Assembly: GCA_028285085.1 (NCBI GenBank)
Contig: JANQQI010000102.1
Location: forward strand, 1-54,347
DNA length: 54,347 bases
Direction: 5' to 3'
Origin: Saprospiraceae bacterium
GTDB lineage: Bacteria; Bacteroidota; Bacteroidia; Chitinophagales; Saprospiraceae
The position numbers and the translations under genes are program-made. The notes beneath the pieces are model-generated. The model worked only from the letters and a program-made list of their open reading frames with translations. It searched no databases and had not been told where the DNA came from. This document shows, one piece after another, positions 24,784-33,350 of this stretch. The stretch's first letter is position 1. Each line of letters begins with the position of its first letter.

Positions 24784-27700
24784 TTATTCTCCTTTAAGAA
24801 TACGCAGCACCTCGGTATCATCTTTACCATCGCGTTTAATTTGCACGTAGTATACCCCAGAAGGGTAGCGTTGCAAACTGATTTCAATGCGATTTTCTGC
24901 CGCTGGCATTTGATATTCATCCATCAACTTTCCAGTGCTATTGTACACTCGGATCAATACATCACGATTCAAGACGTCGATTTGCTCAATAGTCGTGCGA
25001 TCCGTAGCTGGGTTAGGATAGCTGAAAAATTCATGCGTTCCATCAGCCATAATCGCCGTTGCTTCGTTAGAATGGCCGACGAAGTTGGTCGCTACTTCGA
25101 GTTTGCGTACTCGATAAATGTTGCGTCCCATACGTGGGTTTTCGTCTTGGAAAGTGTACTGATTGTACATCTGACCTTGACCGACTACCATACCGATTTC
25201 GTGGAACAGTTCACCATCTGCAGAGCGCTCAACGTAGTAGTTATACAAGTTACTTTCTTCTGTTACGGTCCACTCCAGATTCACGTTGTTACCTTGCATA
25301 TTTGCCGTCAACGTACTGATTAGTGGTAACAAGTCTGCACATTCAGGGGAATCGAGCGGTACCACAACAATCACGACGATATTAGATTCCGCTACGTAAT
25401 CCTCACAACCTTCACGACGTGCGCAGCGAATGAAATAAGTGGTAGTATATAACTGACCTGGCGCGTAAGTTGGTGAATTAGAGTTTGGAATTGGTGTCCA
25501 AGTATTTGGATCAAATGGTCCACCACTGGTTGATGACATCCAAAGATATTCTGCCGTACCGAAACCACCACTTGGTAGAGTGGCACTAGTGAGTGGATCG
25601 GGGAATTCACCCGCACAGATCGTTTGATCCGCTTCGATGGCACCACCGTTATTAAAGTCATCACAAATCAGATAAACACCGGCATCCCAAGATAGATCGT
25701 CCGGTTGACCATTAACCACTGTGAAGTTAGCTGTCATGCCAGTCGTCACGTTAGGATCAGAGTCTAATTCATCATCACTACCTGCGTTTTGTATAGTCAG
25801 CATGTACTCATCACCGCTGATATTGAAAGTGATGTAGTACTGGCCTGGTTCAACACACTCGAATAAGTAGCGACCGTCACCGCCAGTTACACGGCTATCC
25901 ACAATTTGGTTAGTACCGGCATTGTAGAGTAGTACGTTGGCGCCGGCAAAGCCAGCTTCCCAAGGTTGCTGGATACCATCGCGATTGCCATCGTACCAAA
26001 CAAAGTCACCTACGCTCACACAAGGATAGAATCCTGCGTCGACCGTCAGATCACAAGTTGCAGCGGGCAAGTTGAAAGTAGCCGTCATACCGTTGTCAGG
26101 ATCCGCATCACTATCCACAGAATCGTTGGCGCCAACATTTGCATTTGAAGCCTTAAAGCCACTTGGACGCTCAAAAGTAATTTTATATTCACCAGCAGGA
26201 AGGCCATCAAAGATGTAACCACCGTTATTGCTGGTCGTTGTGCTTCGGTTCACTTCGACACCTGCATCACTAATTCCAGTCAAACTGACGTTTACACCAT
26301 TGATGCCGGATTCAGAAGCATCCTGAATACCATTTTCATTTAAATCATTCCAAACGAAGTTACCCACTTTAGCCGGATCAACTAGCGTTACCTCAGCTTC
26401 GCAAGTACATCCATCTGCGTCTGTGATGACGACAGAGTAAGTACCGGCACTCAAGCCAGTAGCTTCAGCTCCAGTTTGGCCGTCACTCCACAGGTAGCTG
26501 TAAGGCATATTTCCGCCAGTTGCGCTGGCTTCAGCGGAACCATCACTGCCTCCAAAGGTGCTAATGTCTACACCTTCATTGTAGCTAGACGTAACGCTCG
26601 CGCTACACATGGTAATACCATTGGTACCAACAGTAGCAGATCCAGTTGCTGTACAACCATTTGCGTCAGTAACGGTCACATCGTAAGTGCCGGGAGCAAG
26701 GCCGGTAAGTATCATATCGGTACCACCGTTGCTCCAGCTATAAGAATAAGGCATAGTACCGCCTGCAGGGGTTGCAGTTGCTGTACCATCATTATTACCC
26801 GGACAAGTTTCATTAGTTGCGGTAACATCCACTGTTAATTCAACAGGTTCAGTTATTTCAGCATCTATCGTTGAAGTACAGCCATTATTGTCCGTTACAG
26901 TTACAGAATAGGTACCTGCTGCAAGACCGGTCAAATCTTCGGTGGTCTCACCGTTGCTCCAGTTGAAGCTAAATGGTGCTTCACCACTGACTGTCAAATC
27001 GATACTTCCGTCAGCTGAGCCATTGCAACTAACATCCGTGGTAGCAATAGCTAAATCAGGACCGCCACTAACGGTAATTGGCGCACCAGCAACATCAAGA
27101 CCCGCACAAATATCACCACCACCTTGAATCAAGAGTGCATTGACGTCGAATCCGGTAGTCACACCGAAGTCGATGATGCTTAGATCAAGCGTATTAGGAT
27201 CGTAAACCAGCGTATGAATGGTGTACAGTCCTGCTGCGTTAACGGTAAATTCGGGGTTTGCATCTGCATCTTCGATAATCAAGCCGGCACCAGAAGTCAA
27301 CACGTAGATCACTTGGTAACCTGTAGGTACCACGGCATCTCCATTTGGCGTAGCGGTTAAAGTAGCTGAACCGTTCTCCAGACAAACTAAGTCAGGACCA
27401 GTCAATGTGCCCGGATCTGCTTCACAACATTCGATACGGGTAATAGTAATGGCATTTGACAGCTCATAGCAACCAGATAAATCAGCGGCGTTAGCGCCTA
27501 CTTCTAATCCAGTAATGCCATCGGCGTAGCTAATACTCCAAATCAGGCAAGTGCCTAGGCCGGCACCGTCGAAATCGAAAGGAGGGCCACCGGGTAAAGC
27601 CAGGATATTCAGAGCGTCATCAGTGATGATCCAACCTTGGTTAGGACCGGCATTGCCACTGATACTGACATCGATTAAATCAGGAATATTGTCACCTACA

Positions 27701-29526
27701 CAAATCGTAGTAGGATCATTGGTGCTAATTTCACCACCTTCAACCTCAGTACGTGTAACGGTGATAGCATTTGATAAATCAAAGCAACCAGCCAGGTCCG
27801 CGGCGTTTGCACCGACCATCAAGCCCATAAGGCCATCTTCGAAACTGATATGCCAGATCAGGCAAACACCAGCACCAGCACCTTCAAGATTGAAAGGAGG
27901 TCCTGCGGGTAAAGCCAGAATGTTTCCAGCATCATCGGTGATAATCCATTGGTTATTTGGACCTGTATTTCCGGTAAGTGTAACGTTGATCGGATCATCC
28001 GCACCATCGCCTACACAGATTTCAGTAGGATCATCGGTAGAAATCTCACCGCCATCGGGTGTAGTGGTTTCTACCGTTGCACTTGCTTCACCCGAACAGC
28101 CATCAACATCGGTGACCGTTACAGAATAAGTGCCCGGAGCGAGATCCGTGATAGTTTGTGTATCACCACCGTTGCTCCATACATAAGTATATGGTGGGGT
28201 TCCGCCAACTACTGAAGCTGTAGCAGTGCCATTATTAGCGTCGCAATCTGCATCAGTAGCAGTCGCACTGACATCAAGATTAGAGTTTTGGCCCACTACG
28301 CCAGATACTTCTATATCGTTCATACAGCCGTTAGCATCTGTTACCGTTACAGAATAAGTACCCGGTGCCAGATTGATAGCCGTCTGAGTTGTTTGACCAT
28401 CACTCCAGAGATAAGTATAAGGAGGAACGCCGGTCATTACACCAGCGTAAGCTGTACCATTGTTTTGGCCACAATCAGCGTCTGTAGTATTAACCATCAC
28501 CCAAATCCCTTCAGGAGAAAGTTCAACTTCTACACTACCCGTGGCAGTACAACCTTCTTCATCGGTGACCGTCACCGAGTAAGTGCCTGCGCTTAAGTTT
28601 GATGCAACAACAAAAGTTTGTCCGTCGCTCCATAAAAAGCTAAGGTTACCCGTTCCACCAGAGACGTTTACACTCGCTGTACCATCAGCGCTACCAGGGC
28701 AGGTTTCGTAAGAGGCGCTAAAGAATAACTGAATATTGCTGCCGCCGCTCACCGTGACGCTATTCTCACCGGTACATCCGTTATCGTCGGTAACGGTAGC
28801 GGTGTAAGTGCCTTCAGCCAAGCCAGTAGCCGTAGCTGTGGTTTGACCATCGCTCCACAAATAAGTGTATGGTGCTTGACCGTTCACCGGAGTAATGGTA
28901 GCGGTACCTAAGCCGTTGTTACAGCCTGCACTGGTACTGGAGACAGTAGTCGCTATACCGAAGGGGCTGCTGGTGACTTCTGCCGAATTTTCAGTCGTAC
29001 ATCCGTTTGCGTCGGTCACGGTTACGCTATAAGTACCTGCGGGCAATCCATTGATGGTAGCGCTACTTGCGCCATTGCTCCATAGGTAAGTATAAGGTGG
29101 TGTTCCAGCAAAAGCTACGACTTCGATCAAGCCGTCACTGCTGCCTGGGCAGCTCTCCGGGGTGATATTAAAAAGGCTGCCCAGTGCTGGTGGCTCGTCG
29201 ATAACTGTAGATGCAATACCGATAGCACCATCGATATCAATTACAGTAACGGAGTACGTACCGGGCGCGAGATTACTAATCGTTTGAGTAGTATCACCTG
29301 TGTTCCAGGTGTAGGTGTAAGGTTCCCAACCGCCAAAAGGGTTGGCAGTAGCCGAGCCATCGTTGGCACCAAAACAAGTGATTGGTGTCGGATCAATGCT
29401 CACCTCAACCTCAAATTCCGAAGCAACGAGCTGCGTTCCTAAGAGCTGAAATAAAATCAGCAGGGGGAGGAATCTGGACCAGCCAGCCGCCAAGTGTTTT
29501 TTTAGTGTAGAGTTCGTTTCCATCAT
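24784..29526 (-). CDS. Giant secreted SprB-repeat protein with SdrD_B domains and T9SS tail
   Basis: 1580 residues. After the signal peptide come six SprB-type repeats (about 45-490; pattern GTPPYTYLWSNG...LxPGTYSVTVTDxNGC), two copies of a roughly 100-residue GGEIST module (about 494-700; EIC/TICVGD, WIITDDA, NILALP, GANAADL, LSNAITVTR), a unique stretch (700-830), three more SprB repeats (about 838-1052), two SdrD_B domains (1056-1290), an RCARR module (about 1292-1387, FIRCARREGCEDYVAESN), a linker domain and a type A T9SS domain (about 1500-1580). SprB is the gliding adhesin of Flavobacterium johnsoniae, but its repeats also occur in non-motility surface proteins. A surface adhesin role is the best reading. 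It stands alone, with a long leader and its own terminator. Confidence 0.87.
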   Translation of the reverse strand: MMETNSTLKKHLAAGWSRFLPLLILFQLLGTQLVASEFEVEVSIDPTPITCFGANDGSATANPFGGWEPYTYTWNTGDTTQTISNLAPGTYSVTVIDIDGAIGIASTVIDEPPALGSLFNITPESCPGSSDGLIEVVAFAGTPPYTYLWSNGASSATINGLPAGTYSVTVTDANGCTTENSAEVTSSPFGIATTVSSTSAGCNNGLGTATITPVNGQAPYTYLWSDGQTTATATGLAEGTYTATVTDDNGCTGENSVTVSGGSNIQLFFSASYETCPGSADGTASVNVSGGTGNLSFLWSDGQTFVVASNLSAGTYSVTVTDEEGCTATGSVEVELSPEGIWVMVNTTDADCGQNNGTAYAGVMTGVPPYTYLWSDGQTTQTAINLAPGTYSVTVTDANGCMNDIEVSGVVGQNSNLDVSATATDADCDANNGTATASVVGGTPPYTYVWSNGGDTQTITDLAPGTYSVTVTDVDGCSGEASATVETTTPDGGEISTDDPTEICVGDGADDPINVTLTGNTGPNNQWIITDDAGNILALPAGPPFNLEGAGAGVCLIWHISFEDGLMGLMVGANAADLAGCFDLSNAITVTRTEVEGGEISTNDPTTICVGDNIPDLIDVSISGNAGPNQGWIITDDALNILALPGGPPFDFDGAGLGTCLIWSISYADGITGLEVGANAADLSGCYELSNAITITRIECCEADPGTLTGPDLVCLENGSATLTATPNGDAVVPTGYQVIYVLTSGAGLIIEDADANPEFTVNAAGLYTIHTLVYDPNTLDLSIIDFGVTTGFDVNALLIQGGGDICAGLDVAGAPITVSGGPDLAIATTDVSCNGSADGSIDLTVSGEAPFSFNWSNGETTEDLTGLAAGTYSVTVTDNNGCTSTIDAEITEPVELTVDVTATNETCPGNNDGTATATPAGGTMPYSYSWSNGGTDMILTGLAPGTYDVTVTDANGCTATGSATVGTNGITMCSASVTSSYNEGVDISTFGGSDGSAEASATGGNMPYSYLWSDGQTGAEATGLSAGTYSVVITDADGCTCEAEVTLVDPAKVGNFVWNDLNENGIQDASESGINGVNVSLTGISDAGVEVNRSTTTSNNGGYIFDGLPAGEYKITFERPSGFKASNANVGANDSVDSDADPDNGMTATFNLPAATCDLTVDAGFYPCVSVGDFVWYDGNRDGIQQPWEAGFAGANVLLYNAGTNQIVDSRVTGGDGRYLFECVEPGQYYITFNISGDEYMLTIQNAGSDDELDSDPNVTTGMTANFTVVNGQPDDLSWDAGVYLICDDFNNGGAIEADQTICAGEFPDPLTSATLPSGGFGTAEYLWMSSTSGGPFDPNTWTPIPNSNSPTYAPGQLYTTTYFIRCARREGCEDYVAESNIVVIVVVPLDSPECADLLPLISTLTANMQGNNVNLEWTVTEESNLYNYYVERSADGELFHEIGMVVGQGQMYNQYTFQDENPRMGRNIYRVRKLEVATNFVGHSNEATAIMADGTHEFFSYPNPATDRTTIEQIDVLNRDVLIRVYNSTGKLMDEYQMPAAENRIEISLQRYPSGVYYVQIKRDGKDDTEVLRILKGE

Positions 29527-29820
29527 AAATGAAAATTTTGGATGAATAATTTGTTCGTTTTTAGAGCTTGTTTAAAATTTATCTTTAGTTAATAGAATTT
29601 TAAACATGTTTTAGATCGTTAGGACCTGTTTAAGTTTTTTAATAAATAGGTTTATTAAAATGAAAATTGATGACTATTAATGTAAGTAAGATGTAATTCG
29701 TAGTGCTTTGACAAGTCTGGTATATCATCTGCCTGTTAATGATTCATCTTCACTTTTCTAGCTTCAAAAGTATAACAGGTTTTGTCAAAGTAAGATAATC
29801 CGCATAGTGAAAAGCACGAC

Positions 29821-29850
29821 TAAGTTAACAAATGCAAGGCATAAGTTAAC
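29821..29850. repeat. Direct repeat TAAGTTAAC, two copies 21 bases apart
   Basis: Two exact 9-base copies start at 29821 and 29842, that is two helical turns apart, each containing the palindrome GTTAAC. The spacing suits binding of a protein dimer to one DNA face. The site lies about 300 bases upstream of the SprB-repeat gene. Confidence 0.35.
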
Positions 29851-30066
29851 GCGCTTCTACGTTTTTGAGGGGTAATAAATTGAGATCGGTTATAACGAAT
29901 GTCCAGAAAACGGATTGGGACGAAAGGTAACTGGTGTCAAAGCGCAATTTACGCTATTGATATATTTGACGTAAAAATACAGAAAAGATTGCCGAGTTTC
30001 AAGGAATTGGAAAGAATAATAAAAATGAGGAAAGAGAAAGCCCTAAATTTAGGACCACGATATAAC

Positions 30067-30106
30067 AAAAAATCGGCTCGACAGTCCCTCCAGAGCAGTC
30101 GAGCCG
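30067..30106 (-). terminator. Terminator of the 30154-31374 gene
   Basis: A perfect 9-bp stem (CGGCTCGAC at 30074-30082, GTCGAGCCG at 30098-30106) with plus-strand A6 at 30067-30072, which is a T run on the minus strand. Confidence 0.9.
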
Positions 30107-30153
30107 GGATACCCAATCAGATTAGGATATCTTTTCTATTGTAGATTCGGTGT

Positions 30154-31374
30154 TTAATCTTCTATTTTTATAAACGGTAGTGACTCCCGAAATTCTCGAG
30201 CTCTGACCTTCAACACGTAGTGTCCCGAAGGATACTGTGATACCGTTCGTTCGAAATGCTTTACACCCGCAGGGAGTATAAATTGATCCAACAACTGATG
30301 ATTTTGATTGAAAACACTTACTACGGCCTCTCGTTCGGAAGCTGATTTTAGTTGAATACGAAGCTGCTCCCGAACTGGATTAGGATAAACCCGAATGGCT
30401 TTTGGGAAATCACGATCTATCTTTACGGCAATGACCTCCGAGTAAGCATACGAGTCGTCATAATCAACTTGTTTGAGACGGTAATAATTAATACCACCCG
30501 GTGGGTTTGGATGGGTAAATTGATAAGCGGTATTGGCATCCGTCGTACCTTGTCCAGCTTGTGAACTAATCACCTCAAAGCGCTCGCCGTCCAGACTATG
30601 CTGTAATAGAAAGTAGGCATTGTTTTCTTCAGAGCTGGTTTCCCAGCTGATTTCTACGCGGTAGTTATCGGGACTCTCCGCTCTAAAATAGGCTAATTCA
30701 ACGGGCAATGGTCCCAAGATAATCACATCCGTTACCGGGATAGTGATGCTGCAGCCAGTCATTTGATCAGTCAAGGTCAGTGTCACGGTGTAATTGTTAC
30801 CATATTGGTAATTGTGAACGACGTCTCTTCCACTGGCAGTGTTGCCGTCACCAAAATCCCAGAGGTAATCTACAAAGGGTAAATAAGCGGCGGTAAATGT
30901 CAAATCTTCTTGGGAATTTCCAAAAAATGGTGCTTCGATGATACTTACAATCGGTGCGGATTGGATATTAATCACAATGACATTGGATTCCGCAGTATAA
31001 TTCGCAAAACCGAATCGACGCGCACAGCGAATAAAAGCTGTAGTTTGGTTGATAGGACCTGGCGTATAACTAGCGCTTGTAGCGCCGGGGATAGCCTGCC
31101 ATTGATTATTGATGCCTGGTATTGACTGCATCCATAGATACTCAATGGCTAGATTGTTATTACCACCCGAGGCATCCGAAATATTGATCAGTTCCGTTGG
31201 GGTGTCACCAAAGCAAATGGTTTGATTGTAACCAACTTCTCCGCCGTTATCTACATTGGATAGTGGGGCAAGAGAGTTGGTGGCGTAAGTGTTGGACGAT
31301 AAGCTTCCAAGTAAAAAAACAGCAAGCATTAGATAGCCCACACGTACACGACGTGAGTGGGGGGGAAGTAACAT
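30154..31374 (-). CDS. Secreted PKD-domain protein with RCARR module and T9SS tail
   Basis: 406 residues. The N terminus has a basic stretch (HSRRVRVGY) before the hydrophobic signal core. An RCARR module follows (about 41-141; EYLWMQS, FIRCARRFGFANYTAESN), then one PKD domain (about 143-220; DYLWDFGDGNTASG), the LPVELAYFRAE linker domain (about 222-320) and a type A T9SS domain (about 325-406; RVYPNPVREQLRIQL). It is in effect a short relative of the two large minus-strand proteins beside it, with one copy of the shared parts. In this RCARR copy the second Cys of the pattern is replaced (RRFGFANY instead of RRxGCxxY). The start codon is preceded at once by a strong hairpin. Confidence 0.85.
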   Translation of the reverse strand: MLLPPHSRRVRVGYLMLAVFLLGSLSSNTYATNSLAPLSNVDNGGEVGYNQTICFGDTPTELINISDASGGNNNLAIEYLWMQSIPGINNQWQAIPGATSASYTPGPINQTTAFIRCARRFGFANYTAESNVIVINIQSAPIVSIIEAPFFGNSQEDLTFTAAYLPFVDYLWDFGDGNTASGRDVVHNYQYGNNYTVTLTLTDQMTGCSITIPVTDVIILGPLPVELAYFRAESPDNYRVEISWETSSEENNAYFLLQHSLDGERFEVISSQAGQGTTDANTAYQFTHPNPPGGINYYRLKQVDYDDSYAYSEVIAVKIDRDFPKAIRVYPNPVREQLRIQLKSASEREAVVSVFNQNHQLLDQFILPAGVKHFERTVSQYPSGHYVLKVRAREFRESLPFIKIED

Positions 31375-31375
31375 G

Positions 31376-31413
31376 TTCAGGAGATTTTTTTTGTAATTTA
31401 TTTATCTCCTGAA
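31376..31413 (-). promoter_or_regulatory. Hairpin in the leader, next to the start codon
   Basis: TTCAGGAGAT (31376-31385) and ATCTCCTGAA (31404-31413) form a perfect 10-bp inverted repeat with an 18-base AT-rich loop. In the minus-strand mRNA the 3' arm ends one base before the AUG at 31374. It could block ribosome loading or serve as a protein-binding site. Confidence 0.5.
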
Positions 31414-31508
31414 GTAGCAAATTGCGTTCCAATTATATTAGAAAGGGTAATAATGTTTACAAAAAATCAGTCGGTCTGGTTTTTGTAATATATACTTTCA
31501 GGGTAATG

Positions 31509-32114
31509 TTATTTTCCACCCTGATCAGCGATTGCAAGTAATTGCTGATGAATAGCTCGGACTTGATGACTGAGAAACTGTTGACCATCGTTGTTGATCA
31601 CAAAATCAGCTAAGGCGACCTTCTCGGTTTCCGGCATTTGCTTAGCGATTCGGGCCTGTACGGCTTCGGCATTGACGCCATCACGTTGCATCACCCGTTC
31701 AATCCGTAAAGATTCCGGTGCGGTGACGACAATGATTTTATCAAGTTGCTGGTGGCTACCACTTTCGTACAATAAAGCGGCTTCTTTTAAAGCATAAGGA
31801 GTAACTTGTTGTTCGAACCAATTGAGGCCATCAGCTTTGACCGCCGGATGAACAATATTATTGAGGGCAGTTAATTTCTGTTGATTGCTGAAGACTTGTC
31901 CGGCTATGTACTGGCGGTCCAGTTGGCCGTCGGCTTGATAAGCTGCACTGCCGAGCAAATCGATGATCTGTGATTTTACGGTCGTTTGTTCTGTCATCAG
32001 CCATTTGGCACGATCATCTGCGTAGTAGACCGGAATATTGAAAGCATATTCGAAAATACGGCAAACGGTTGTTTTACCACTACCAATGCCGCCGGTAATT
32101 CCAATTTTGAGCAT
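31509..32114 (-). CDS. coaE: Dephospho-CoA kinase
   Basis: 201 residues, the usual length. The P-loop GGIGSGKT is at 8-15, followed by the family-specific FNIPVYYADDRAKWLM stretch, NIVHPAVKADGLNWF, and KIIVVTAPESLRIERVMQRDG with the lid region RIAKQMPETEKVALADFVINNDG. It phosphorylates the 3'-hydroxyl of dephospho-CoA, the last step of coenzyme A synthesis, in the cytoplasm. It is a housekeeping gene set between surface-protein genes, with no other CoA gene nearby. No anomaly was seen. Confidence 0.95.
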   Translation of the reverse strand: MLKIGITGGIGSGKTTVCRIFEYAFNIPVYYADDRAKWLMTEQTTVKSQIIDLLGSAAYQADGQLDRQYIAGQVFSNQQKLTALNNIVHPAVKADGLNWFEQQVTPYALKEAALLYESGSHQQLDKIIVVTAPESLRIERVMQRDGVNAEAVQARIAKQMPETEKVALADFVINNDGQQFLSHQVRAIHQQLLAIADQGGK

Positions 32115-32307
32115 AGTTCTAAAATTACATAAAATTCAGTAGCCGACAATATCTTGATATTTTCTTCCCAATCCATTTGATTTTGCTTAATTTGGGAAGA
32201 TAGAATTCCAAATGTCTACTGTGCCGAGATTAGTTTGCCAAAACAATATCGAACATTTATTGTCATAAGCAACTGCTGCTCGCAATTGCATTAAATATCA
32301 AAGCTAG

Positions 32308-33345
32308 ATGCGTTTGATTTATACCAATTTCAAAACGACTGTCGTACTTCTGTTACTTTTAGTCATGGCGGTCGACGCACAAGGGCAAGACATTCACTTC
32401 TCTCAGTTCTACAATAGCCCGCTTAATATTAATCCTGCACTGACAGGAGTGTTCCCCGAAGATGTACGCATCTCCGGACATTATCGTCGACAATGGCAGA
32501 GTGTCCCGGTGCCTTATTTGACTTTTTCTGGCGCCTACGATAGCCGACTCTATCATCCGATTGCCCCCAGTGGGTTCTTTGGTTATGGTGTGCTGTTTAA
32601 CTACGATCGTCAGGGGATTGCTGATTTACAATTGACCCAATTGAGCTTGAGTGGCAGCTACACCCAACCACTTAATGAGTACAATTTATTAACGGCCGGG
32701 GTACAAGTTGGTTTTGCCAATCGAGGTTTCGCTACGGATGACCTGACTTTTGCCAATCAATATAACGGCGACGTGTTTGATCCGGGCTTACCGACTCGGG
32801 AAGACTTTTCGAATACTTCACGTAGTTTCTTTGATCTTGGTGCTGGCCTCAACTGGTTGATGCAGTTAGATGGTGGCTTTCGCTTGAATTCGGGGCTCGG
32901 TGTTTTTCATTTGACCACACCCGAAGTCAACTTTTTCGATCAAACCAAGGCCAATTTACCAATGCGTTTTAGTCTTTACACGATTGGCTCTGCACCACTC
33001 AATGCGCGCATGGACATGCAATTTCGCTTGATGTACCAAAATCAATCTCCGTTTCGGGAGACCCTTTTGGGAACAGCACTGGTATATTACCTAAACCGGG
33101 GGCGCGGACAAGAATTGGCCGTGCAGCTTGGTACAAATTACCGAAGATCACACGACGAAAGTGATGCGATTATTCCTACCTTTGGCGTGCGTTATTTAAT
33201 GTGGCGCGCTGAATTTAGCTACGATATTAATACCTCAAAATTCCAGGAAGCAACCAATGGTAACGGCGGCCCTGAAATCTCCGTTATCTATACGATTACC
33301 AAAGTAAAACCACCTGCGGCCTTTAAAGCTTGCCCGATATTCTAA
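32308..33345 (+). CDS. PorP/SprF family type IX secretion outer-membrane protein
   Basis: 345 residues. After a signal peptide (to about QGQ27) comes the family hallmark HFSQFYNSPLNINPALTG, then SGHYRRQWQSVPVPYLTFSG and alternating barrel strands to a C-terminal ISVIYTITK region. PorP/SprF proteins sit in the outer membrane and are needed, in F. johnsoniae, for export of proteins with type B C-terminal domains such as SprB. It lies five bases upstream of the PorE-like gene and about 4.5 kb upstream of the giant CHU_C proteins, a grouping common in the phylum. I expect it to serve those proteins (inference). Several paralogues normally exist per genome, so no fixed symbol is given. Confidence 0.92.
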   Translation: MRLIYTNFKTTVVLLLLLVMAVDAQGQDIHFSQFYNSPLNINPALTGVFPEDVRISGHYRRQWQSVPVPYLTFSGAYDSRLYHPIAPSGFFGYGVLFNYDRQGIADLQLTQLSLSGSYTQPLNEYNLLTAGVQVGFANRGFATDDLTFANQYNGDVFDPGLPTREDFSNTSRSFFDLGAGLNWLMQLDGGFRLNSGLGVFHLTTPEVNFFDQTKANLPMRFSLYTIGSAPLNARMDMQFRLMYQNQSPFRETLLGTALVYYLNRGRGQELAVQLGTNYRRSHDESDAIIPTFGVRYLMWRAEFSYDINTSKFQEATNGNGGPEISVIYTITKVKPPAAFKACPIF

Positions 33346-33350
33346 CCTAT

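Larger units (their letters stand above)
29527..30153. other. 627-base intergenic region upstream of the SprB-repeat gene
   Basis: It is AT-rich. It contains a perfect -7-like box for the minus strand (TACTTTTG, 29772-29765) without a matching -33 box, a direct repeat TAAGTTAAC at 29821-29829 and 29842-29850, and at its right end the terminator of 30154-31374. An 81-codon plus-strand frame (29899-30144) runs through that terminator and is not accepted as a gene. Confidence 0.5.

Noticed and set aside
29899-30144. 81-codon plus-strand frame in the gap before the PKD/RCARR gene
   Set aside because: It runs through the terminator hairpin of the neighbouring gene, is Lys/Arg-rich without a recognisable pattern, and has no clear promoter.
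21151-31374. The three minus-strand surface genes as one operon
   Set aside because: Each is followed by its own strong terminator and the gaps are 399 and 627 bases, so separate transcription is more likely.
33330-33350. TTG start for the PorE-like gene, overlapping the PorP/SprF gene
   Set aside because: The ATG at 33351 gives a normal signal peptide and does not require overlap.
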